DNA of 64,000 bases from Moniliella sp. 'wahieum' (Eukaryota; Basidiomycota; Moniliellomycetes; Moniliellales; Moniliellaceae). Each line of letters opens with the position of its first letter. Position 1 is the first letter of the stretch. The position numbers and the translations under genes are program-made. The notes beneath the pieces are model-generated. The model made no database searches. It saw only the letters and a list, made by a program, of their open reading frames with translations, and was not told the DNA's origin. The stretch spans positions 620,001 to 684,000 of the forward strand of contig RSEE01000004.1 of NCBI GenBank assembly GCA_003971905.1. The letters run 5' to 3'. Of the stretch, positions 21,378 to 31,083 are shown piece after piece.

Positions 21378-22820
21378 TCAGAGCCACTGGTTGCGGTCAA
21401 AGCCAGGGTCCTGAAGGAAGGCGCAAAGAACCTTGGAGCCCGTTTGAAGCAGCGGGTGGCCCGCTACGATCTGAATGAAACGCTCCAGCCCTTCGCGTCG
21501 CGTCTCAACCACTTCTTCGCTGAAACGGTTGGTAAAGACCTTGCCTGGGAGCGGAGGGATGTTGACCCGACTGCTCTCGCGCTCAAGAATATCACGAAAG
21601 TATTCAAAGTCGCTGTACCGCCGGCGAACGCTGCTGTAGCGCATCTTGAACGCCGGAATGTTGGTCTGCACACACATACACGCATGGGTTAGGAACTAGA
21701 GCACTCCAAAGACCAAAGAGCCGGCATGAGACAGGTGCGTACCCTCGTGATGATTTCATAGTCGGTAAACTGTTTGCGGCCATACCCATGCGTTAAAGCG
21801 TTGCGCACCTCCACCTCCAAGTTCTCCGGCACGCCGTACATGTCCTCTGGGTTCTCCTTCTGCACCGGGGCGCTGGGCAGGCGGGCAAAGGGAGACGAGT
21901 AGGCAGCGACAGAGGAGTTGTACTGGTACCCACCAGGCAGAGTCGTCTGCGACGACCGCCAGCCGTTGCGGTCGAAGCAAACGCCGCATACGGCGCCGAG
22001 TTGTGGCTGGCAAACGCGCGGTGCGATGCACCCCCCGGCACGGGCGTTGATCCAGCCCGGGTAGTTGCCTTGAATGCACCAGGCGGAATGCCGGAACCCA
22101 CCCCGGAACCAGTGCCGGTGCGGGCGGACGAAGTTGGCGCTGCCGCACTGGTAGGAGGGGAGGACGCCACGTCAGGTCCGGAGGGCGAGGTCATCGCTCG
22201 TTGCACCGGTGCGCCCAGGCCGTCCGAGTCCTGGGCCAGACGGCGCGGGGGGGAAGAGTGAATATGCGCATAGGCCGAGGAAGGGGAGTGGGGAGAGGCC
22301 CGCGATGCAGACGGGGATGTGGAGCTGGGGTGAGATGCGGTCCTACCTAGCGCCGACGCGGGCCGGCTCGGGCTGGGTCGGGGGGGACGTGCAGGAGCAG
22401 GCGTGGTCGTCCAAGCATCGTCTGCGGTCGCAGGGCCCTCGTCCAGATCGTCCGCCAGATCGCCCACGTGCTGCTGGAAGGCGACCGAAGGCAGGATCGG
22501 CTTGAAGGGAGCCGCCTGGGCCGGGGCAGGAGCAGACGCAGGCGGCTGCGACGGCCGCGGCGGCACTGCATTGAACCCAAACCCACCTGCCTCGTCGTCG
22601 TCGTTGTTGTAGTTGTTGTCGCTGGCAGGCGTGTCCAGTGCGAGACTTGCGAGGCCACTGGTGAGCGAAGGGGTGGGGCGGAGAGAAGAGCTGGGCGGTG
22701 CTGGGCAGGGTGCTGGGCAGGCAGAGGGCGAGTCGAGAGCCAGGGCACTGGACGCGGGGGGGCGCCCCAGGGCGCATCCTCGTCTTCGTCGTCGTGCTCA
22801 GCCTGCCACACGGAAGCCAT
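21378..22820 (-). CDS. SNX3: SNX3/Grd19-type PX-domain sorting nexin with a long disordered N-terminal extension
   Basis: The C-terminal part is unmistakable: [26 protein letters not shown], an intron (21666-21742, 77 bp, GTACGC...TGCAG), then [56 protein letters not shown] and a [16 protein letters not shown] end. RRYSDF and PPLPGK are PI3P-contact motifs. Sorting nexin 3 binds endosomal PI3P and retrieves cargo with retromer. The proteins I know are about 160 residues; here roughly 300 extra residues precede the PX domain, from [15 protein letters not shown] (ATG 22820) through Pro/Ser/Ala-rich sequence ([20 protein letters not shown]). Two frame breaks lie in this extension (G run near 22757; near 21980). 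The extension is supported by continuous biased coding sequence but is not homologous to anything I recognise. Confidence 0.88.
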
Positions 22821-23731
22821 GGCGCGGGAGGGGTGGAGGTGGCAATGTCGGCCGCTGGAATGGGCGTGGAGAGGCGCGCAGCCGCTGGTTCGCCGCACGG
22901 CCTCGCAGGCTCTAACCAGCGCCGCGCTTACCTACGCACCCGCCTCATTCCAACGTTCAAAACCTGCGGTTGCCCGCGGCTGAGCTGTGAAATTGAACCT
23001 TTGAAGCTTCGAGCTGGCGACCCGTTCGACGGACGGGCCTATCTCTCCTAAGTTGTCTGCTGGTCGGACGAGCAGGTGGCAGGCCATCAGCTCCACACAT
23101 CTCCCACCGCTTACGCGCATCGACACGTGTCTCAAAGGACAGTCTACCCATACACCAGATCGCCAAACGAGACACAGAAACACGGGGCAGATTTGAGGCA
23201 AGAGGGGGCGAAACAGATGAATATACGTAGACGTGTGTGCGATCGGGGGGGGAGGGTTAGGCAGGGTGGCAGGAGTGAAACTTGGCCAGGAGTGGAGCAA
23301 AGCAGATTGAATGAGAGGAGTGGGGAGGGAGGGACGAGAAAGGGCAATGTGCAAATGACAAAAGAACAATACGAAAACACAAAAGAGTCCTTGCAAGGGC
23401 AGAATATCGGTCAGGTGTGGCAACGCAGATATCAAACGGAAGACATGCATGCGGTGACGCAGCGTAACGATAAAGAGAAAGAAGGGGAGCGAGTGGGACG
23501 GGGTATGCATCCTCTCTGGACTCAGCCAAAGGAACGGATCTGGGCTAGAAGACCAAGAGACGGTGATTGGATTGGAATGGTGGATCCAGCAACTCAGCCC
23601 ACCGCAGAGCATAGCATGTTCCGGGCAGACCAAGAAACTTAACTGTGAGCACGCTCGTCTCCCAGTTGGTGACGTAGACCTCATCTCTTGCATGCCCCCT
23701 TCCAGGGCGGTTGGGCCCGGTCTGGCGCGCC
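22821..23731. other. SNX3-like promoter region and GH79 3' region
   Basis: No gene is supported. Long open frames here (e.g. minus 22932-23921) are compositionally biased and lack motifs. A GAAGCTTCGAGC element near 23002 belongs to the dispersed GCTTSAA theme. From about 23160 to 23540 the plus strand is strongly purine-rich (long A/G stretches). Confidence 0.45.
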
Positions 23732-25659
23732 TTACGGCGCCGGCACTGAGCCAATCACCACTCCTGCCACAGCCGCCAGGACAAACGCCACAAGGATGGC
23801 CCCCCAACGCGACAATGCCCCCAGTGGAAAGACCATGGTGGTCGACTTGAACCGGACGTGGCGCTGAAGGTCGGTGCCCGGCCCACCAAGCCGCGCGCGC
23901 TCGGAGAGGTGAGGGATGCACAGTTGGTCTGGTTGACTACTGGGTTGCTGCCCAAGCGCGAACCCTATATTGGCCACCAACGCCGAGCCATCGGGCACGG
24001 TAATGCTCACTCGGCCCTGCGAGTCGGCTGTGGCGGTCTGAAGCGTGGGTGTTGACCAGGTCCGGTTGGGCATTGGGCAATGTCTCAACGACAAGCCGTT
24101 CCAGGGTGTTTTGGTGCGTCGGTACCCGGGGCGGTAAGATGGGAGAGATAGAACGTCTGACCTGCCAGTGGCGGAGGGAAAAGGAAAAGGATGCACTGTT
24201 GCCTGAAGGGGAAGACATGTTGTTGGTCTGGGTGTTGATGAACGCAAAGCCGGTTAGATCGTTGGCCGTGTAAATCGAGTAGGCAGTCAGGCGCCAGCGT
24301 AGCCGCTGGGTGGGGGTGTGCTGATGGAGGCGACACGCGTGTTGCATTGTGCGCCAATCAACTGCGCAATAGCAGCATAGGCATAGTAACACGACCGCAC
24401 GTGCGGTGGCGTGTCGAGGATCGGGATTGGCTGCCACGGGGCTGAATAGGAAGTTTGGGTCGAGTGCAACTGGACAGAACTCACCCCAACCGTAGCAGCA
24501 TAGAGGAAAAAGTTGAACGTCCACAATGTGTTGGCAAACGTGTCGGAGATGCCCTTGATCCCTTCGGGGCCGATGGAGCCCATCTCACGCAGAAAGTAGG
24601 GCTTGCCCGTTACCTTGGCTTGCCCCGCCTGGCTTGCCCATTCCCCAATTGCGACGCAGTGTTGTCCAAGTCCAGTAGCCAATCGGCCGTCATGGCAAAG
24701 GGAGAAACACCAATGTAGTACTGTCCTCTCAATCTGGTCAGCCCATCGCAACGTCCAAATACACAACAGGGGTAAGGGGCAGAGGTGTGTTTGGGTGTGG
24801 GGAGGGAGGGAGGGAGACGAACCGTGTAGTCATGCTGATTCCAGCCAGAAACATAGACACCGTTACCGCTTGCCACGCCATTGGAGTCCTGAACCAAGTT
24901 TTCAATCCGGAATGGGTGGCCGTTTTGGTCCGCCGTGGTGGCAGTGGCAGCGACTTCAAAAAAAATTGGACGATTTGTTGCGCGGGACAAGGACACGAGA
25001 GTGGATGGCCTGAACATGGGCAATCCACTCTGCGCCGTACTGGGATTCAGTATAGCCACGGGGCGGTAGCCGTTTTTGACGTAGAGGTCCGGTTCGTTGC
25101 CCACCTCAAAGCCCGACACGGTCACGTTCTTGAGCAAGTCCAGTGGCGCAGCGGCCTGCTCCACGATGCGGTCAATGGAATCGGAGCCATTGTAGGCAAG
25201 TTGAGACCAAATGTGATGGGTGTGCCTTTGGGGAGACGGTCGAGCATGGTGAAGACATCGGGGCCGTAGTACCAGGAGGCGGTGACGGGGGCGAGACCGG
25301 TCGAGTTGTCAATAAAGGAATAGCCAGAGGCGTTGGCACTGTAGAGCATATTGTCGCCCTGTTGCCGCCGATGCGCAAGTGACTGGGCACCCAGTAAAGT
25401 TACGCAGGTTGGCAAGGCAGCCGTACGTCAGGGGGTTGACCTTGTCGGTACCGGTAAATGCCTGGAGGTTGGTGGGCTCGATGCCCATGCCGGATAGGAC
25501 GGCAACAGCGTCTGCGAAAGGGTATCGCCCGCGTCCGACGCGTTGAGCGCCGGCGAGAGACTGAAGGTCGTCACAGCGCTGCGGGCGACATGGACGCCTG
25601 TGGCGGCCAGGAGCCATAGCTGCGTGCACGGGCAGAGCCGAACGCCGACGGTGACCCAT
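23732..25659 (-). CDS. GH79-like glycoside hydrolase with C-terminal membrane segment
   Basis: The start is taken near ATG 25659; one base later the frame gives a signal-peptide-like LWLLAATGVHVARS followed by TTFSLSPALNASDAGDTLS. A TIM-barrel glycosidase follows: NLRNFTG, LRIGG (~25375), WYYGPDVFTMLDRLPKGTPI, GFEVGNEPDLY (acid/base Glu at ~25094), YYIGVSPFAMTADWLLDLD, YFLREMGSIGPEGI (likely nucleophile Glu at ~24580), TLWTFNFFLYAATVGVSSVQ and a beta-sandwich-like C-terminal part (TANDLTGFAFINTQ). An intron at 24721-24822 (102 bp) closes in frame. These features fit GH79 (beta-glucuronidase/heparanase-type) enzymes. The protein ends with WGAILVAFVLAAVAGVVIGS, a membrane span or GPI-type hydrophobic tail. 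Several frame breaks (near 25655, 25510, 25390, 25205, 24640, 24320, 24140, 23960) leave the exact sequence uncertain. Confidence 0.75.
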
Positions 25660-26670
25660 AATACTCAGAGTGACGCGTGCTGAGGGGTTGTGGAAGCAGC
25701 GGGGGCAGTGGTGGTGGGAAGGGGGAAGAGGGGCGGAGGAGAGGGAGGAGAGGAAGGCGAGGGAGAGGCGACCAGGAAACGGGACTGGAAGCTAGTGGGA
25801 GCCGCCGGGCGACACGCTATGACACGACAGACATTCATCTGGGCGTCTCTGATACGGCGAAAATGATAATGCGATAATGGCCGATTGATGATACTGATCG
25901 ATGGCCCAAACCCAGTTCGAGAAATCCTCGGCGTCACACGTCACGCGTGACGACACGCCTCTCGCCTCACGCGTCACTCCGCGGGATCCAGCGGACAGGC
26001 ATCGGTGAAACCCAGCTCGCCAGCGACGTGTGGAGCCCCACGCACGGGGGCAGTATTCCGGGAGCATGGCCTGAGCGATCACGCTGCGGAACACACCGGT
26101 GTTCGCTGATTGCGGTTCGCTGGTCGCTGCTTCTTCGTTGTTTGGCCTGCTTTTGCCCAAGAAACACACCTGCCCACCAGCCAGCATCGTCACGCGTCAT
26201 CGATCATCGTCATCAGCGTCTCCTCTGCCTTTTCTCTCCCGCATTCTCAGATCTCAGATCGCCATCTCACTCCTCGCTCGCTCGCTCGCTCCGGCCTCCA
26301 AGCGCCAACACCGCCTTTCCACGCGCACGACCCACCACGGAAACAATGTAGCAGCAGTGGTACTCGCTTCTTTCGTCTGTTCCACCGATCGCATCATATC
26401 GCTGCGCTGCAAATTTCCCTCTTCCTACTTTTGTTTTTTCCGATCGCGGTCCATGTCTCCTATTTTGCGCGTGCGCCGCCAACGAGACGGCGATGTTGGC
26501 GTACCCTTTCCTGAGGTCTACGGCCGGGAGGTTAGTGACTAGTGACATGCGACAGTGACTAGGGAGATTAGGGGTGTGGAAAACAACAACAACAACCCAT
26601 ATTAGGATGACGCCATGAGGCCTCCCTCCGTGTTACTCGGTACGTGGTTCTTCCAGATCGCGAGGTCTCG

Positions 26671-26691
26671 ATGATGCATGATGCATGATCG
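26671..26691 (+). repeat. Period-7 tandem repeat (ATGATGC)
   Basis: ATGATGC, ATGATGC, ATGATCG occur in direct succession in the 2.35-kb spacer. Confidence 0.85.
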
Positions 26692-27520
26692 CGCTCCGCT
26701 TGTCTGACGATGCAGAAGAAACTCAACGCTTTTTCCCCAATTCTCTCGGTTGTTTAGCCAAAGTTCGGCGCGTTACGCTCGGCACGTCTGCAGCAGCAGC
26801 ATGGATCAAGCGCTTCCGAGATCGGAAGCCATCCGCGCCGTCCCCTGTCTCCCATAGTGCATCGGCCGCGCCAGATACATGCTCAACGTTCAACTGAACG
26901 TTCAACCGCTCAGTGCGCTCCCTACCAGCGCCCACTACGGAATTCGGTACTCAGTCTTACTACCGTCAAACCCACCACGCACCCAACGTGCCGCTTCACC
27001 CGCGTCCCATCCGCCATCCGTTGGGAGTGCTGTCTAGCATGGCACTTCTGACACCCGGGGACCCCACTTGCCGGCACGCCGCCCACACGCCAGCATCGAT
27101 CATTGATCATGCACTATCATATCAATCCACCTGAGGCTCAGGCCGAGGGGCTGGGAGGACGCCAAGGCAGGCCAAGCTTCCAGCTTCCAGGCGCCAAGGC
27201 CTGGATCGGTACACATGTGACCCGGTGACCTGGTGCGGTGACGCGGTAACGCGTGCGATGCGGCAACAGGGTGACGTCATGTGTCACACATGGTCTGCTT
27301 TGTTGAGGCAGACTTACCGGTTACCATGGGCGCTTCTGACATCTTAGATTAAGCAACGCCTGGCACAAATATTATAGGCCTTGGGCCCTAGGCCCTATTA
27401 GGAGGCCTGGTAGGACCGGAAGCCAATTGCGCTTGAAGATCAAAGAAAACAAAACGCTGTGGCCAGTGCCAACGTCTCGACGCCGAGTGTCTGCGACGAC
27501 TGCGACCCCCGACTCGCATA

Positions 27521-27574
27521 TCACATATCACATGTCACATGTCACATGTCACATGTCACATGTCACATGTCACA
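27521..27574 (+). repeat. Period-7 tandem repeat (TCACATG), about 7.7 copies
   Basis: One TCACATA unit is followed by six exact TCACATG units and a partial TCACA. The longest of the heptamer arrays here; each junction creates CATGTCACATG, so the array also reads as overlapping GTCACATG boxes. It is non-coding and lies about 440 bp downstream of the 3' end of the sensor-like gene. Confidence 0.95.
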
Positions 27575-28012
27575 GGGGATGCTCCCACCATTCTCGATCG
27601 ACCGCCATATACACCTTCACCTACTCTACTGCCGTGAACAGTGCCCAAGGGAATACATGTAACGGCGAGGACAACGCGGGAACACGCCACGATCCGCATC
27701 ATGCTCCCAAAGTGCCACGGCTCAAAATCAATAACCAATCAAGACGAGGGGGGGAAGCATCCGGTTGATGAAACCATTGAACGTAGAGACGAGACAAACA
27801 CATCGCCTTTGATGGCGGACGGCGATAGGGAGCGGGGGGAGGAGGAAGGGGAAGCAGAAGAAGAAACAGAACCATGGCGAGTCAAGCCTTACGGGAATGA
27901 AGACAAGAAGGGAAGAAAAGCCAAGCCAGTTTAGCTGGCCCAGCTGTATTGTACGTGGGCTATAGCGGGAGAGCAAGGGGAGCAGAGCTGGGGCTCAAAA
28001 GGGGTACCCCGT

Positions 28013-30033
28013 TTACCGAGCATACGGATCAAAAACACGGTCGTACGTCACGCCGGGCTCGGTCCAGTGCGAAGCGGTGTGGGCGCCGGCACTCGAGATG
28101 GGCGCACCAATAGGGCCCTCGACAGGCGACCAGTACCCTCCCTCGGCTACCGACGCGCCGACAGGGTGCGCAGGCCGCACCGCCGCGTCCTGCGGCAGCT
28201 GGCCCCAACTGGCGGCCGGATCGCTACCTGATGCGTAGCCTACGCCCTCTGCGCCCCGTGGTCCGGCAAAGAAGGTTTGTCCGCCGAGGCGCGGGCTGGT
28301 CTGTGGGCTGGCCAACGGACTGTGCACCGACGACTCAAATGCCTGCCCACCGAGCCGAGCGAGGAACCGTGCTCGTGCGACTGGACCGACGGCGTGTGCC
28401 GGCCCTGCACAGCAACGCCCGAGCCAGCCAGCTCCTGGCCATACGCCGCACCGTACGACGGCCGGTTGTAGCCATAATCGTCCGAGCCGGTCATGTCGGA
28501 TTGACGAATGGCATGCGAGCCGCCCGTCGCCGTTGCCGCACCGGCATCCACGTCACCGTACGCCATGCCCAGCTGCTCCATCTCGCCCGCGTGCATCGCC
28601 TGCTCGTCGTACGGCAGCCTGCCACGGTCCAGGTGCGCATACGGGTCGGCTGGGATCGCTTCGCTTTCGGCGTAGGCGGCTGCTGGGGCGGCCGGCAAGG
28701 CGTAGCCTGCAGCCATACCGGCACCGGCACCAGCACCGGCACCAACGCCCAAGCCTACGCCCGCAGCGGGGTAGTTGGCATGGAACGGGTCTGGACCAAA
28801 GGCCGCAGGACCATGCATCCCCGTCATCTCGCCCGGCTGGCTGGGATCCAGCAGATCGGATTCGTCAAACCCATCGGGCAACTGGGGCCGATGCGGATCC
28901 TTGTCAAACAGCATCGGCTCCTCGCGTGGCCGGGAAGCGCATTTGCGCCACAAGAGACAGACGACCACCAGCAGGGCCAGCGCGCCCACGGCGGCACCCA
29001 CCGCGGCACCGGCAATCCGCCGGTGGACAAGCCCTTGCTATGCGAGCTGGCCATGTGCGCCCTTGGTCACACTGCCGAGGCATGGCCATGTCGGTCATCG
29101 TCTGCTGCGAAAGCGTCGGGGCCGAGAAACTGGCGAGGGAACCCGAGCTAATGTGGGTGTTGACCGACGACAAGGGCGAGAGACCGGCATCCGTGCTGGA
29201 AGCGCTGGTTTGTTCCGACGTCGGCGCCACCGCTACCGAAGTGGAGGCAACGGACGACAAAGAAGACGGCGCCATTGACGACAGTAGCTACGGGAGCTGG
29301 AGGAGATAAGGCTGGAGCTGGCTAGCAGCGACGACGAGGAGAGACTGGACGAGTAGAGACTGGACGAGGAGATGCTGGACGAGCTGAGCGAGCTGGATGT
29401 AGGGTAGGCTGAAGACGAGACAAAGGAGCTGGTTGGCGACGAGCTGCTGTACAGCGACGACGGCTGTCGATCGAGAGCTGCCGTATAGAATGAAGAACTC
29501 GAGCTTCCGTACGCTCCGCTGGACAGAGACGACGAGCCAGAGATGTAGCTGCTGCTTGCGCTTTGACCATAGGGATACGAGGAAGACTCATGGCCAGAGT
29601 AGGAGCTTGAACCGTACGCGTCCGATGAGGACGCGGAGCTTCCGAAACGCGAACTGCGATTGTAGCCTGCGAGTTGGAATTGGAGTTGGCGCCAGCGACC
29701 GAGCCCGAGCCCGAACCCGAACCTGAACCACTACCGGTGTACGAGGCAGCAGCGCTGAGGCGGAGGCCTGGGGCGAGCGAGACGCTGATCGGCCCGGCGA
29801 GCGGCTGTCACTAACCCTTGCACTGGTCGCCTCGCCGTTGGAGGCGTGGCGGGAGGCGCTGGCGGGTGCGTCGTCGCTGCCGTTGCTGCCGTTGCTGGAG
29901 CTGTCATCGAGGGACGAGAAGTAGTCGGAGGAAGAGGACTGGTGGGCGTGGGCGGCGCGGGCCATGTTGGCAGGACGGGCGGAGGCAAAGGCATGGTGGC
30001 GGCGCGCCGGGTGGGGGTGGATTGGAGGGTCAT
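28013..30033 (-). CDS. Serine-rich single-pass membrane protein, Mid2/WSC sensor-like
   Basis: The coding signal is spread over several frames. The start is ATG 30033 (MTLQSTPTRRAAT) or ATG 29965 (MARAAHAHQ). Next are Ser/Asp/Asn-rich sequence (SSSSDYFSSLDDSSSNGSNG), a GSGSGSGSGS linker, further poly-Ser/Tyr/Gly repeats (SASSSYISGSSSLSSGAYGS) and a Ser/Thr stalk (MAPSSLSSVASTSVAVAPTS). The transmembrane helix is AAVGALALLVVVCLLWRK (~28995-28940). A cytoplasmic tail of Asp/Pro/Gly/Tyr-rich sequence (EEPMLFDKDPHRPQLPDGFD) ends VTYDRVFDPYAR at 28016. A Ser-rich ectodomain, single helix and acidic tail are the layout of fungal cell-wall stress sensors (Mid2/Wsc/Mtl1). At least four frame breaks are required, several in C/G runs. 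No Cys-rich WSC domain is visible. Function is inferred from architecture only. Confidence 0.6.
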
Positions 30034-31083
30034 GTTGAGCTTGAGCCGGTAACGCGGGATGGGAGAGAGAAGGGTGCAAACGGGTACGGGCGAGTGTTGC
30101 GGGCAGCAGGACAGCCGGGGGACGCAGCGAGCGGGAAGGAAGGTGAGGGCGGGGGAGGGGGCACACGGGTCCGGCCGTGGGCAGGCAGAGAAGGGGTGTG
30201 GTGGTGGAGGCGACGGGGGGGACGACGGGGGGAAGACGGGGAAGACGGGCGCGGGACCAGCCGGCGGCGGGATGCTTGGCAGAGGAGCGGGAGATGCGGT
30301 GGTGTGGGATGGCAGCGGCGCGGCGGCGAGAAAAAGCAGCGGCGCAGCCTCCGCCTCTGGCAGCGCAGCAGGCACCCTGGCGGCCACCCCCTGCAGCCCG
30401 CCCAGGGGCACTGTGGACGCCGGGGTGCATCTGCTGTGCATCTGCTGGGCGGCTCGGGGTGCGGGTGGGGCACTGGCGCACTGGCGCAGCCACAGCGCAG
30501 CGCCCGGGGGGGCTGCGGCAGCGTCGCAGGTGGTGCCTGTGTGCTGGAGGGGCGGCGGCTGCGCACTGGCCCTGCGCCGATTTCCCCTCGTTCCCACCTC
30601 GCTCTGGTGCACAGTGGCCATGTGCCCGGGGGGCGTCTGCGGTGGCGGCGGGCAGGGCGCCACCCGTGCTGCGCTTTCCCGGCCGGCATGCGCCTGCACA
30701 GCGCCCGTGTGCGCCGTGCGAGGAGGAATGTGCATTTTTCACTCGGCGCTCGCACCATGCAATCGCGGGCGGACAAAGCGGAGGCAGCCTCGCGAATCGC
30801 ACGCAGGATGCATGATGCACGACGCGTGAGATCTGAGAGCGCTGCGGGGCGGACGCGTCGGGCGGTAGGGTTGGGCGCGTGCTGGCTGCCCAGCGTCGGG
30901 ACGCGGGATGGACGCGAGTGGAGTTGAACATTGCAAGCGCACGCGCTGCCGGCCGCGCGATGGAACTCGGGCGACGCGTGCGCATCTCCGCCCCCACGCG
31001 CCGCCGCGTCCCGCGTGACCGCCAGCACAGCACGCTCGTCCCCCCCCGCCCACCACCCCCTCGCCCGCTCTTGGCGCCCCACC
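30034..31083. other. Divergent promoter region between the sensor-like gene and the next plus-strand gene
   Basis: Very GC-rich, with long compositionally forced open frames on both strands and no motif. It contains GGATGCATGATGCAC near 30806-30820 and GTGAGATCTGAGAG near 30826, members of the dispersed short-repeat themes. Confidence 0.45.

Larger units (their letters stand above)
25660..28012. other. 2.35-kb gene-free spacer rich in heptamer repeats
   Basis: No coding signal is convincing on either strand. It holds the densest set of period-7 repeats in the window: CGTCACA/CGTCACG (25932-25952), TCTCAGA (26247-26262), ATGATGC (26671-26691), GATCATT/G (27098-27111), AGCTTCC (27175-27195), GGCCCTA (27384-27397) and TCACATG (27521-27574). 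It contains the promoter of the GH79-like gene on the left. Confidence 0.6.

Noticed and set aside
22932-23921. 329-residue minus-strand frame between SNX3 and the GH79-like gene
   Set aside because: Overlaps the GH79 C-terminus in another frame and is made of biased, motif-free sequence.
27521-27574. CRISPR-like or telomere-like array
   Set aside because: The units are contiguous 7-mers without spacers, in a eukaryotic genome, and do not match a G-rich telomere repeat.
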